Positions 24,007 to 32,639 of a DNA stretch of 64,000 bases are shown piece after piece. The notes below the pieces were generated by a model that had not been told where the DNA came from, did no database searches, and saw only the letters and a list, made by a program, of their open reading frames with translations. Numbering within the stretch: position 1 is the stretch's first letter; each line of letters begins with the position of its first letter. Made by a program: the position numbers and the translations under genes. The DNA comes from Gammaproteobacteria bacterium (GTDB lineage: Bacteria > Pseudomonadota > Gammaproteobacteria > Pseudomonadales > Halieaceae): contig JAUICG010000020.1 of assembly GCA_030427485.1 (NCBI GenBank), positions 1 through 64,000 of the forward strand, read 5' to 3'.

Positions 24007-25425
24007 TCACAATTTATACGCCTTCCTGGCCAGCGTATAGCTTAACTCAACCGCCAGTTCCCCGGCCTCGGCCTGGTCCAGTCGATGGTCGCACACCAGT
24101 TGCGCCAGCCAGTCGCAATCCATACGGCGGGCGACATCATGCCGCGCGGGAATCGACAGGAAAGCGCGCGTGTCATCGTTAAAACCCACCGTGTTGTAGA
24201 ATCCCGCGGTCTCCGTCACCTGTTCCCGAAACCGGCGCATGCCTTCTGGACTGTCGTGAAACCACCAGGGGGGCCCGAGGCGCAGGCAGGGGTAGTGACC
24301 CGCCAGTGGCGCCAGTTCCCGGCTGTAGGCAGTCTCATCCAGCGTAAACAGAATCAGGGTCAGGCCGGGCTCTGTACCAAACTTGTCCAGCAGTGGCTTG
24401 AGCTGCGCCACATAAGAGGTTTGCACGGGTATATCCGCACCCTTGTCGCGACCAAAGCGCTGGAACACGCTCGCATTGTGGTTGCGGAACGAGCCGGGAT
24501 GCAGTTGCATCACCAACCCGTCGTCAATACTCATGCGCGCCATCTCGGTCAGCATCTGCGCGCGGAACAATTCCGCCTGCTCGGGGCTTGCCCGCCCGCT
24601 CCTGGCGAGCGCAAACAAGGCTTCGACCTCTGCCCGCGGCAGGTCGGCGGTGCGCGCGGTCGGGTGACCATGATCGGTCGAGGTGACGCCGGTCGATTTA
24701 AAGAAAGCGCGACGCTTGCGATGTGCCTGCAGGTAGCCGGAAAAGGTGGAGGTATCCTCACCCGTCAATTCGCCGAACTCGCGAAGCGCCCCTGCAAAGC
24801 CTTCAAACTCGGGATCGATCACCGGGTCCGGTCGATAGGCTGAGATCACCCGCCCGCGCCAGCCGCTGTCGGCGATGGCCCTGTGGTGGGCGAGATCGCT
24901 GAGCGGGGACTCCGTGGTCGAGAGCAGCTCGATATTGAAACGTTCGAACAGCGCGCGGGGCCGGAACGCATCCGTGGCCAGCGCCGCGTTGATGGTGTCG
25001 TAGTAGTGGTCGGCATTTTCCGTGCACAGTACCTCGTCAAAACCGAATACCTGGACGAACACGGTGTCGAGCCACATACGCGAGGGCGTGCCGCGAAACA
25101 GGTGATAGTGACTGGCGAACAACTGCCAGATCCTGCGCCCGTCCTGCTCGACGGGCGCACCGTCGGCGCGGGACAGTCCCAGGTCCTCCAGCGCGATACC
25201 CTGGCTGTACAGCATCCGGAACACGTAGTGATCCGGTTTGATCAGCAGGTCGGCGGCGTTCTCGAAGGCGGCATTGCCGGAAAACCAGGCGGGATCGGTA
25301 TGCCCGTGAGGACTGATGATAGGCAGGTCTTTCACCGCTTCGTAGAGCCCTCGCGCCACGGCGCGTTGCCTCTCGTCGGGTGAAAACAACCTGTCGGGAT
25401 GTAAAACCAGTTTTCTTGGCATCAA
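24007..25425 (-). CDS. uxaC: Glucuronate isomerase (uronate isomerase)
   Basis: A 472-residue amidohydrolase-superfamily isomerase that converts D-glucuronate to D-fructuronate (and galacturonate to tagaturonate). The N-terminal ISPHGHTDPAWF carries the paired metal-site histidines. MQLHPGSFRNHN and GFNDDTRAFLSIPARHD are family blocks. It is the first gene of the leftward operon and is transcribed from the divergent promoter shared with kdgK, where operator dyads of the GntR type are visible. Confidence 0.97.
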   Translation of the reverse strand: MMPRKLVLHPDRLFSPDERQRAVARGLYEAVKDLPIISPHGHTDPAWFSGNAAFENAADLLIKPDHYVFRMLYSQGIALEDLGLSRADGAPVEQDGRRIWQLFASHYHLFRGTPSRMWLDTVFVQVFGFDEVLCTENADHYYDTINAALATDAFRPRALFERFNIELLSTTESPLSDLAHHRAIADSGWRGRVISAYRPDPVIDPEFEGFAGALREFGELTGEDTSTFSGYLQAHRKRRAFFKSTGVTSTDHGHPTARTADLPRAEVEALFALARSGRASPEQAELFRAQMLTEMARMSIDDGLVMQLHPGSFRNHNASVFQRFGRDKGADIPVQTSYVAQLKPLLDKFGTEPGLTLILFTLDETAYSRELAPLAGHYPCLRLGPPWWFHDSPEGMRRFREQVTETAGFYNTVGFNDDTRAFLSIPARHDVARRMDCDWLAQLVCDHRLDQAEAGELAVELSYTLARKAYKL

Positions 25426-25472
25426 ATCGTTAGTCCTTGTGGCAAACTGTGCTACCAGTGCCTGGTCGATTT

Positions 25473-25487
25473 ATTGGCCTGACCATT
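25473..25487. promoter_or_regulatory. Candidate GntR operator, proximal site
   Basis: ATTGGCCTGACCATT is an imperfect dyad close to the TTGGT-nnn-ACCAA pattern of PdhR/LldR-type FadR-subfamily operators. A separate perfect dyad, ACCAG-TGC-CTGGT, lies at 25454-25466. Both sit in the untranslated leader of uxaC. Confidence 0.45.
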
Positions 25488-25534
25488 TAAGCAGCCTCTA
25501 CCGCTGGGTTTCGCGAGAATCATGCAGTTTGGCG

Positions 25535-25567
25535 ATTATATTAGACAAAATATTGGTAAGTCCAAAT
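25535..25567 (-). promoter_or_regulatory. uxaC promoter with overlapping FadR-type operator
   Basis: On the minus strand TTGGAC (25565-25560) and a perfect TATAAT (25540-25535) are 19 nt apart, about 110 bp before the uxaC start. The dyad TATTGGTAAGTCCAAAT (25551-25567, plus strand) covers the -35 box and part of the spacer. It differs by few bases from the AATTGGTnnnACCAATT pattern known for FadR-subfamily GntR proteins. It probably binds the GntR regulator encoded at 21913-22707 and could also control kdgK in the other direction. Confidence 0.55.
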
Positions 25568-25664
25568 TCCCGGTTCAAATTCACCCGCAATTGCGCCACA
25601 CTCCATGACCCCGACTGGCCGGCAAGGGACCGGACTGTGGGCAGGCCACTAATTGAGCAAGCAC

Positions 25665-26612
25665 ATGACTGACATCGTCATATTGGGCGAAGTAATGATC
25701 GAACTGGCGCCCCTGGATGACAATCGCTACGCGCTCGGCGCTGCCGGTGACACCTACAACACCGCCTGCACGCTGCAGGGCCTCGGCCTCGACGTAAGCT
25801 ATCTGACAGCCCTCGGTTCAGGTCGGCAGGCCCAAAGCATCCGGACGCACGCCGCCGCACAGGGACTGACCCTTGCTGAACCCGCGATTGACCCGCGGCG
25901 ACGTCCCGGGCTCTATCTGATCAGCACCGACAGCGGCGGTGAACGCAGCTTTGAATACTGGCGCAGTGACTCGGCCGCCAGCGCCCTGTTCAAACAGCCG
26001 GACACGCTCAAGGCCCTGCTGGAATCGGTGCAACAGGTACCCTGCCTGTATATCACCGGCATCACGCTGGCCCTGATGAACGCGGCGGGCCGACAGGTGT
26101 TCCTGGCGTTCCTGGACAGCTACCAGGGCCGCGGCGGCACCGTCTTTTTCGATCCCAACTACCGCCCCGCACTGTGGTCCGGCGCCGCCGAGGCCGCCAG
26201 AGCCATCGGCCAGTTGCAGGCGAGGGCTGATATCTACCTGCCCGGTTTCGAGGAAGAGCATTCGCTCTTTGGCTTTGCGTCTGTCGCGGAGGCAGCGAAA
26301 GCCCGGCTGGCCGGCACCGCGCGGGAGGTCGTGCTGAAAAACGGACCGAACGCCTGCACCCTGGTTGCCGCTGGCGCCATCACCGAGGTCGGCATCGAAC
26401 CCGCACGGGAGATAGTGGACACGACAGGTGCGGGCGACACATTCAACGGCGCCTACATCGCGGCCAGGCTGTCGAATATCGCCCCGCTTCAGGCAATCGC
26501 GTTTGCGGGGCGGGCAGCGGCTGAGGTATTGCGCGTAAAAGGCGGACTGCTGAGAAGCGACCAGTTACGGCAATTAAAGACCTTCCTCCAGTCACGGCAG
26601 CAGCAGCAATGA
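25665..26612 (+). CDS. kdgK: 2-keto-3-deoxygluconate kinase
   Basis: A 315-residue PfkB-family kinase producing KDPG from KDG and ATP. The N-terminal substrate segment is VILGEVMIELAP followed by GAAGDTYNTA. The anion hole and catalytic base are in DTTGAGDTFNGAY (D258). The ATG at 25665 has a weak ribosome-binding sequence; a TTG at 25653 is an alternative. It overlaps uxuB by four bases (ATGA), so the two are translationally coupled. Confidence 0.95.
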   Translation: MTDIVILGEVMIELAPLDDNRYALGAAGDTYNTACTLQGLGLDVSYLTALGSGRQAQSIRTHAAAQGLTLAEPAIDPRRRPGLYLISTDSGGERSFEYWRSDSAASALFKQPDTLKALLESVQQVPCLYITGITLALMNAAGRQVFLAFLDSYQGRGGTVFFDPNYRPALWSGAAEAARAIGQLQARADIYLPGFEEEHSLFGFASVAEAAKARLAGTAREVVLKNGPNACTLVAAGAITEVGIEPAREIVDTTGAGDTFNGAYIAARLSNIAPLQAIAFAGRAAAEVLRVKGGLLRSDQLRQLKTFLQSRQQQQ

Positions 26613-28108
26613 GAAAACTCTCGACCGCATGGCTGCTCGAGCCACAGCGGCGGCAGGCCGTCGCGATACCGCGCTACGACCGGGCGCAAACCGGTATTGG
26701 CATAGTGCATATCGGGCCGGGCGCCTTCCACCGCGCTCACCAGGCCGTCTATACGGAAAACGCGATGAACCGCTCCGGCGGCAACTGGGGGATTTGCGGG
26801 GTCTCCCTGCGCAGCAGCGACGCGCGGGACATCCTGTCGCAACAGGATCTCCTGTACACCCTGGCGATACTCGACAAGAGCAGCCGCTACCAGGTTATCG
26901 GTGCAATCAGGGAAATCCTGGTCGCCGGTGAACAGAGTGACGCGATTCTCGCGCGCCTGTCCGCCGACACCACCAGAATTGTCTCATTGACCATCACGGA
27001 GAAGGGTTACTGCCTGAACGCCGACGGCAGGCTGGACCTGGCGCATCCCGATATCGCGGCGGACCTGGACAACCCCGGCCGTCCGCAGAGCGCGATTGGC
27101 TTCCTGGTGGAGGGCTTGCGCCTGCGACGGGCCTCCGGCCTGACGGCGTTTACAGTCCTCAGTTGCGACAATGTCTCCGGCAACGGTACCAAACTGCGCA
27201 CATCCGTTTTGGACTACGCCCGGCAAATTGACGGAGAGCTGGCCAACTGGATCGCCGATTGTGCGGCCTTCCCCAACACGATGGTCGACAGCATCACCCC
27301 GAAAACCGAGGACTACACCATCGCCTCGGTCTCCGATGCGATCGGCGCACAGGATAACTGGCCCATTCAACGCGAGGCGTTCACCCAGTGGGTGATCGAG
27401 AACAACTGGAGCGGGGACAGGCCGGACTGGGAAGGTGTGGGCGTTGTCTTTACCAACAATGTCGAGGGATTCGAAAAAGCAAAGTTGCGCCTGCTGAACT
27501 GCCTGCATTCCACGCTGGCCTACGCCGGTTCGCTGGCCGGTTTCGCGACGGTCTACGAAGCGGCCAGCGACAGCCGCTTTCGCCAGTTCATTTCCGACCT
27601 GGCGCGCGAGGAAATCATCGGCTCTTTCGAAGCTCCCGGCGAGTTGGATATCGAGCGTTACAGCGAGAGCGTAATCAGCCGTTTCCTGAATCCCGAGATC
27701 AGGCACCAACTGGCGCAAATAGCCTGGGACGGTTCGCAAAAAATCCAGATGCGTCTGCTGCCTGTGATACGGGACAACCTGAAACTCCAGCGCCCGACCA
27801 GGCACCTGTGCCTGGCACTGGCGAGTTGGTTCGAGTTCATCTGCCTGGCACTGCGCGCGGGACGCGAGATCGTGGACCCGATGGCGGCGCAGTTTGCGCG
27901 GATGCCGGCTCTGACGGATCGCGATGCCGGCAACGTGGTGAACGGCTTCCTGGGTATTGAGGCCATCTTCGGCGATGACCTGATCCATAACCCCCTGATC
28001 ATCCGGCAACTGACGGACAGCCTTGACTCACTGCGTATCGGCATGGCGCGTGGACAGTCCATTGCCGATATCCTCGACAAACGTACTCGCGATGTCCAGA
28101 TTCGATAA
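26609..28108 (+). CDS. uxuB: D-mannonate oxidoreductase (fructuronate reductase), mannitol dehydrogenase family
   Basis: A 499-residue NAD-dependent polyol dehydrogenase-family enzyme. The nucleotide-binding start is GIGIVHIGPGAFHRAHQAVY. The family block SCDNVSGNG and the FPNTMVDSITP segment are present, and the C-terminal domain contains LCLALASWFEFI. Its position between kdgK and the uxaC/uxuA operon identifies it as the fructuronate-to-mannonate step rather than mannitol dehydrogenase. It begins within the kdgK stop, and its last 17 bases overlap the acyl-CoA synthetase start. Confidence 0.92.
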   Translation: MRKLSTAWLLEPQRRQAVAIPRYDRAQTGIGIVHIGPGAFHRAHQAVYTENAMNRSGGNWGICGVSLRSSDARDILSQQDLLYTLAILDKSSRYQVIGAIREILVAGEQSDAILARLSADTTRIVSLTITEKGYCLNADGRLDLAHPDIAADLDNPGRPQSAIGFLVEGLRLRRASGLTAFTVLSCDNVSGNGTKLRTSVLDYARQIDGELANWIADCAAFPNTMVDSITPKTEDYTIASVSDAIGAQDNWPIQREAFTQWVIENNWSGDRPDWEGVGVVFTNNVEGFEKAKLRLLNCLHSTLAYAGSLAGFATVYEAASDSRFRQFISDLAREEIIGSFEAPGELDIERYSESVISRFLNPEIRHQLAQIAWDGSQKIQMRLLPVIRDNLKLQRPTRHLCLALASWFEFICLALRAGREIVDPMAAQFARMPALTDRDAGNVVNGFLGIEAIFGDDLIHNPLIIRQLTDSLDSLRIGMARGQSIADILDKRTRDVQIR

Positions 28109-29735
28109 CCTGCTCATGCAAACGGCCGCCGGCTGGCGGTGGCAGCTGCCGCAGACTTTCAATATTGCCGATGCCTGCGTGCGCCAGCACGTCGAGCGGG
28201 GCGAAGGCGATAAAGCGGCGCTGGTGATCGAGGACGAGCAACGCGGCACCGCCACGTTGACCTACCGCGCGCTGGACGTGTGCAGCGGTCAGTTTGTCCA
28301 TGTACTGCGCGAGTTGGGCATCGTCTCCGGCGACAGGATACTGATACGGCTGCCCAACTCGGCGGACTACCCCATCAGTTTTTTTGCCTGCCTGAAATAC
28401 GGCGCAGTGGCCGTACCCACCTCCACCTTGTTGTCGGCGCCGGAAGTTGCCTATCTGGCGAAGGACTCGGGCGCAAGGATACTGGTGACCCATAAATCGA
28501 TGTGGGCCGAGTTGCGCCCGGTTCTCGATGAAGAGAGTCAGCTGGAAACCATCCTGCTGGCAGGGCCGGGCGAGATGCCGGGGGATACCGTCCGTGCCGG
28601 CATACAGGTGCTCGATCTCGCCACACTGCTCGCGGAAAAAACCGTCGATGACACCATTGTCGCCAGTTCTCCCGATGATCCCGCCTACCTGGTCTATACC
28701 TCCGGCACTACCGGGTACCCCAAAGGCGTACTGCATGCGCACCGGGCGCTGATTGGCCGGCAACCCGCCAGTCGCTTCTGGTTCGATTTCAGGGAGGGCG
28801 ACCGCATATTGCATTCAGGCAAGTTCAACTGGACCTACGTGCTGGGCACCGGGCTGATGGACCCGTTGTTTCACGGACATACGGTAATCGTGCACGAGGG
28901 ACGGAACGATGCGTCGGTCTGGCCGCAACTGATCAGGAAACACGACTGCACGATATTCATTGGCGTTCCGACGATATACCGCCAGATACTGCAAAAGACA
29001 GGCGCCAATGCTGCCGATGTCCCCTCGCTGCGCCATTGCATGAGTGCGGGCGAGCACCTGAGCGATGAAATGCTGCTGCGCTGGCGGGAGCGCTTCGGCC
29101 AGGATATCTACGAGGCCATCGGCATGAGTGAATGCTCGTACTATATTTCACAAAACAGGCAGCGGCCGATCCGTCCGGGTGCGGCGGGATTCATCCAGCC
29201 CGGGCATGACGTGGTGCTGCTGAACGAGCACCACCGGCCGGCCGCTGCCGGGGAAGAGGGCATGATCGCGATTCGCGAGTCTGACCCCGGCCTGTTCCTC
29301 GGCTACTGGCAGTTGCCGGACGAAACGGCCCGGTCCTTCCGCGACGGATACTTTCTTACCGGGGATTACGCCCGTACCGATGAAGACGGCTATATCTGGT
29401 TCATCGGACGCAGGGACGACATTATCAACACTTTTGGTTACCGCGTGTCGCCGCACGAGATAGAGCGCGTGATAAAAACCCACCCCGATGTCGCGGATTG
29501 CATTGCGCTTGGCGAGACGGCCGGCAAAGACAAAATCCTGGTCAGCGTGTGCGTCATAGCCAATCCCGGAGCGACAGCCAGCGCGCAGGACATTCTTGCA
29601 TTCGGGGCAAAAAACCTCGCCAGGTACAAAGCGCCTAAAAACGTCTATTTCTACCAGGATTTCCCCCGAACGAGAAACGGCAAAGTCCTGCGCAAACAGT
29701 TGTTGGCGGAGCTTGCCGCGAAGCAGTCGCTGTGA
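28092..29735 (+). CDS. AMP-forming acyl-CoA synthetase/ligase
   Basis: A 547-residue ANL-superfamily ligase activating a carboxylic acid through an acyl-AMP. The phosphate loop is YTSGTTGYPKG (about 201-211). The AMP-binding A5 region is YEAIGMSECSYY, the hinge region TGDYARTDEDGYIWFIGRRDD, and the C-terminal catalytic lysine lies in RTRNGKVLRK. The sequence resembles the benzoate/medium-chain acyl-CoA ligase branch; the substrate is not clear. The ATG at 28092 lies within the last codons of uxuB, so translation may be coupled. No pathway step of glucuronate catabolism needs this enzyme, making its place in the operon unexplained. Confidence 0.88.
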   Translation: MSRFDNLLMQTAAGWRWQLPQTFNIADACVRQHVERGEGDKAALVIEDEQRGTATLTYRALDVCSGQFVHVLRELGIVSGDRILIRLPNSADYPISFFACLKYGAVAVPTSTLLSAPEVAYLAKDSGARILVTHKSMWAELRPVLDEESQLETILLAGPGEMPGDTVRAGIQVLDLATLLAEKTVDDTIVASSPDDPAYLVYTSGTTGYPKGVLHAHRALIGRQPASRFWFDFREGDRILHSGKFNWTYVLGTGLMDPLFHGHTVIVHEGRNDASVWPQLIRKHDCTIFIGVPTIYRQILQKTGANAADVPSLRHCMSAGEHLSDEMLLRWRERFGQDIYEAIGMSECSYYISQNRQRPIRPGAAGFIQPGHDVVLLNEHHRPAAAGEEGMIAIRESDPGLFLGYWQLPDETARSFRDGYFLTGDYARTDEDGYIWFIGRRDDIINTFGYRVSPHEIERVIKTHPDVADCIALGETAGKDKILVSVCVIANPGATASAQDILAFGAKNLARYKAPKNVYFYQDFPRTRNGKVLRKQLLAELAAKQSL

Positions 29736-29754
29736 CAAGCGCTGCACATGGGGC

Positions 29755-31926
29755 TCACACGTAGCCCAGATCCTTCAGTTCGGCCACAATCAGTTTCTGG
29801 AATGCGGTCGCCTTGATATCCTGCGGATTCTCGAGGCCCATGCGCGCAAGATAGGGTTTCGCCGCCTCCGGGGTCGAGCCGGAAGCCCCTACCGCTCCCG
29901 CCAGTGTCTTGAACAATGTGCGGCGTGACGCCATATTTTTTTTCAGGTTCTGCAGCACGTCGGCGAGCACCAGTTCTTCAGCGCTGAAGTCACTGCCGAA
30001 CGGGTAGGCGGGGAACAGCCCTTCAGGACGCAGGCGGCAGGCGACCCGCTCCAGTTTCTCCGGGAAATTATTGCGAAATTGCTGCGGGATTTCATAGTCG
30101 TCCGGTATTTTACTGGCGCTTTTCGCCTGCGCCAGCAACTGTGGCTGGAATCTCGAGTCGGCGATATTGAGCATGCGCGCGATCACGTCTTTTTCGCGTT
30201 GTCCTCGCAGCATCGCGATACCGTATTCAGTGATCACGATGTCGCGAAGATGTGCCGGAATCGTCGTGTGGCCATAGCTCCAGACAATATTTGAGGACAC
30301 CTGGTCACCCTTGGTGCGCGTGCTGCGGCACATCAGCACCGAGCGCGCGTCCTCCAGTGCATGCGCCATCGCCACGAAATTGTACTGCCCGCCGACGCCG
30401 CTGATCTTGCGCCCGTCTTCGAGCCCGTCTGAACAGGCCTCGCCGAGCAGCGTGATCATAATCGTGGTATTCATGAACCGGGCCTGCTGTCGCTGCAGGC
30501 GCGCGATCTCCTCACAACCGTAAAGCTGGTTCACAAACGCGATATCCGTCATGCAGATTTTCTTCGCATCCACCTCCGGCATACTGCGCAGTTGCTGGTA
30601 CATGGCTTGCGGGCCGAGAAAGAATCCCGCGTGCAACACGATGCCGCCCCGGAGTTCCTCCCCCATGCAGTGGCGGCTTATTTGCTCCAGCACATTCGCA
30701 TCTTCGAAATTCGCTTCTATCTCCGTGCCGTCAGTGCAGCGCAACAGGCCATCGCGCAGTACAACCGAGTCATGGATAAATCCGTATTTCTGCAGAAAAT
30801 CGAGATCAGCGGACGACAGCCTCGCCGATACCAGGCCCTCGTCCAGCAGCACGGCAAGTGACTGTGAGGTGATCGCGGGACCGATCCTCCCGGCATTGAC
30901 CAGCCGCTGCAAACCGACATCATCGTATACCGCTCGCCTGAGTATCCCGTGGTTGTACAGGTGACGAAAGCCGTCGGCAAACATTTCAGTGGAGCCGTAC
31001 AATCCCTTTTCAAACGGTTCGGTTCCCCCTATCTGCTCGACAATCCCGGCAAAATGCTTCGTTATGCCCAATTCGGCAAGTACCTCCTGGTATTGCCGGT
31101 TGCGCTCGTGGCGCAGGATACACCCGTAGGTGATCGCATCACCGAGTGCGCCGATACCGACCTGAAGTGTGCCGCCATCGCGCAACAGCGCACTGGCGTT
31201 CAGGCCGATCATGTAATCCGCGGTATCCACCGAGGGAGACGGTGGCCCCAGCAAGGTGTGGTTGTATTGCGGGGCATCGAGGATTATGTCGTAGGTTTCG
31301 ACGGGGACAATCGCGTCGTTGTACATGAACGGCAATTCATCGTTGACCTGGCCAATCACGGCAACCTGCTTGCCTTCTTCCCGCAGTGCTTTCAGGCGCG
31401 GAAGGATATCCAGCGCATAGGCATCGTGGCTCATGCTGTAGGCAAGCTCACCGTCAATCTCGCGCTTGGCAATCATCTGGCTGAACACATTGCATCCCTG
31501 CTCGATCATGTCCCGCAGCCAGTGCGTGAAATTACTGTAAACAAAATTCTGCTGGGCGTGCTTGTTGCCGAGGTAGGTACCCGCCTGCAGGAACACCTCC
31601 ACGATCTCGACATTGTCCGGCAACCGTCCCTTCTGGTAGGGCCCGACATACTCGAGTTCGGGCAGGTTACCAAAAACCCGCTCCACAAACGGCTCCATAA
31701 ACCGCTTCTCGAGTTCGCTGCTGCCCCGGGGGCGACTGAATGAGACACCGGTAATAATAGTCAGATGGATATCCGGGTCCGCGACGGCACGACGGTACAG
31801 TTCATTGAATATATGGATGGGCCGCCCGAAGCCGCCGGCAATAACGACTTTCTTCCCCACTTTGGCAAGCAGCGCATCCACGCACGCCTCGAGATCAGAA
31901 AAGTAAGCGGGCGTTCTGGCTGTCAT
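29755..31926 (-). CDS. Acetyl-CoA hydrolase/transferase family protein
   Basis: A 723-residue class I CoA-transferase-fold protein, longer than the usual ~430-550. The N-terminal half carries GGTLQVGIGALGDAI. The C-terminal acetyl-CoA hydrolase domain carries FMNTTIMITLLGEACSDGL, SGVGGQYNFVAMAHAL and DIVITEYGIAMLRGQ. A C-terminal extension of about 130 residues continues past the usual end. Known relatives transfer CoA between short acids, including acetate and succinate or hydroxybutyrate. GGAGAC precedes the ATG at 31926. The gene converges on the acyl-CoA synthetase, 19 bp away. Substrates are unknown. Confidence 0.85.
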   Translation of the reverse strand: MTARTPAYFSDLEACVDALLAKVGKKVVIAGGFGRPIHIFNELYRRAVADPDIHLTIITGVSFSRPRGSSELEKRFMEPFVERVFGNLPELEYVGPYQKGRLPDNVEIVEVFLQAGTYLGNKHAQQNFVYSNFTHWLRDMIEQGCNVFSQMIAKREIDGELAYSMSHDAYALDILPRLKALREEGKQVAVIGQVNDELPFMYNDAIVPVETYDIILDAPQYNHTLLGPPSPSVDTADYMIGLNASALLRDGGTLQVGIGALGDAITYGCILRHERNRQYQEVLAELGITKHFAGIVEQIGGTEPFEKGLYGSTEMFADGFRHLYNHGILRRAVYDDVGLQRLVNAGRIGPAITSQSLAVLLDEGLVSARLSSADLDFLQKYGFIHDSVVLRDGLLRCTDGTEIEANFEDANVLEQISRHCMGEELRGGIVLHAGFFLGPQAMYQQLRSMPEVDAKKICMTDIAFVNQLYGCEEIARLQRQQARFMNTTIMITLLGEACSDGLEDGRKISGVGGQYNFVAMAHALEDARSVLMCRSTRTKGDQVSSNIVWSYGHTTIPAHLRDIVITEYGIAMLRGQREKDVIARMLNIADSRFQPQLLAQAKSASKIPDDYEIPQQFRNNFPEKLERVACRLRPEGLFPAYPFGSDFSAEELVLADVLQNLKKNMASRRTLFKTLAGAVGASGSTPEAAKPYLARMGLENPQDIKATAFQKLIVAELKDLGYV

Positions 31927-32131
31927 TCTTATACGTCTCCAATTGTTAACGCGAGGGCGTTGCAGCGACTTCCGGATTCTCGCCAACTATGTATAGCATT
32001 CGGGCGATGAACTTTCCATCCTGGGTCACTGGCCATATCCGCCGGCCTCATCTACGATAGCTGAAGCATGCGGGCTTCCGTGGTAACACAATGGGCGGCG
32101 TGCACCGGCATCGATTGAGGAGATTGCATTC

Positions 32132-32578
32132 ATGTCAGAAACGAATATGCAAGTGGTTCGCCGTCTGCTGGAAGAAGTCTGGACACAGGGCAACCTGTCC
32201 CTGCTGCCAGAACTGCTGTCGGAAGAGGCGGTGGCGCATCCCATGCCTCACATGGACGCCCTGCACGGCGCAACGGAGTACCAGCATTTTATAACGGTAT
32301 ACAAAGGCGTCTTCCACCAAATGGATTTCAGCATAAAAGACCAGTTCGCGTCCGGGAACAAAGTAGCCACTCGCTGGATTACCCGGGTCTCCGACGAGCA
32401 CGGTGAGGCGCGCCAGGACGACCAGACCGGCGAGGAATTGACCATCGACGGCACCACCATCACACACCACGACGACAGCGGGAAAATCGTTGCCGAGTGG
32501 GCCACCTGGGATACCGGCAGCCTGCTGCAATCGGCAGCCGCGCCCCAGGTGCTGGGACAATTGTCAGTTAAATTCTGA
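32132..32578 (+). CDS. SnoaL-like / ester-cyclase family protein
   Basis: A 148-residue protein with the alpha+beta-barrel pattern of SnoaL-like polyketide cyclases: QVVRRLLEEVWTQGNLSLL, then HFITVYKGVFHQMDFSIKD and the beta-strand KVATRWITRVSDEHG, ending IVAEWATWDTGSLL. Most bacterial members are not polyketide enzymes and have no assigned reaction. GAGGAG precedes the ATG. It is divergent from the CoA-hydrolase gene and convergent with the DUF1329 gene. Confidence 0.82.
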   Translation: MSETNMQVVRRLLEEVWTQGNLSLLPELLSEEAVAHPMPHMDALHGATEYQHFITVYKGVFHQMDFSIKDQFASGNKVATRWITRVSDEHGEARQDDQTGEELTIDGTTITHHDDSGKIVAEWATWDTGSLLQSAAAPQVLGQLSVKF

Positions 32579-32639
32579 TCCGGCACCGGCGCATGCGACG
32601 CAGCCGATGCCTTCCGGCCGTACCGGACTATCACGGCAA

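Noticed and set aside
26984..28009. 341-codon minus-strand frame inside uxuB
   Set aside because: Antisense to uxuB, which has clear family motifs; no independent support.
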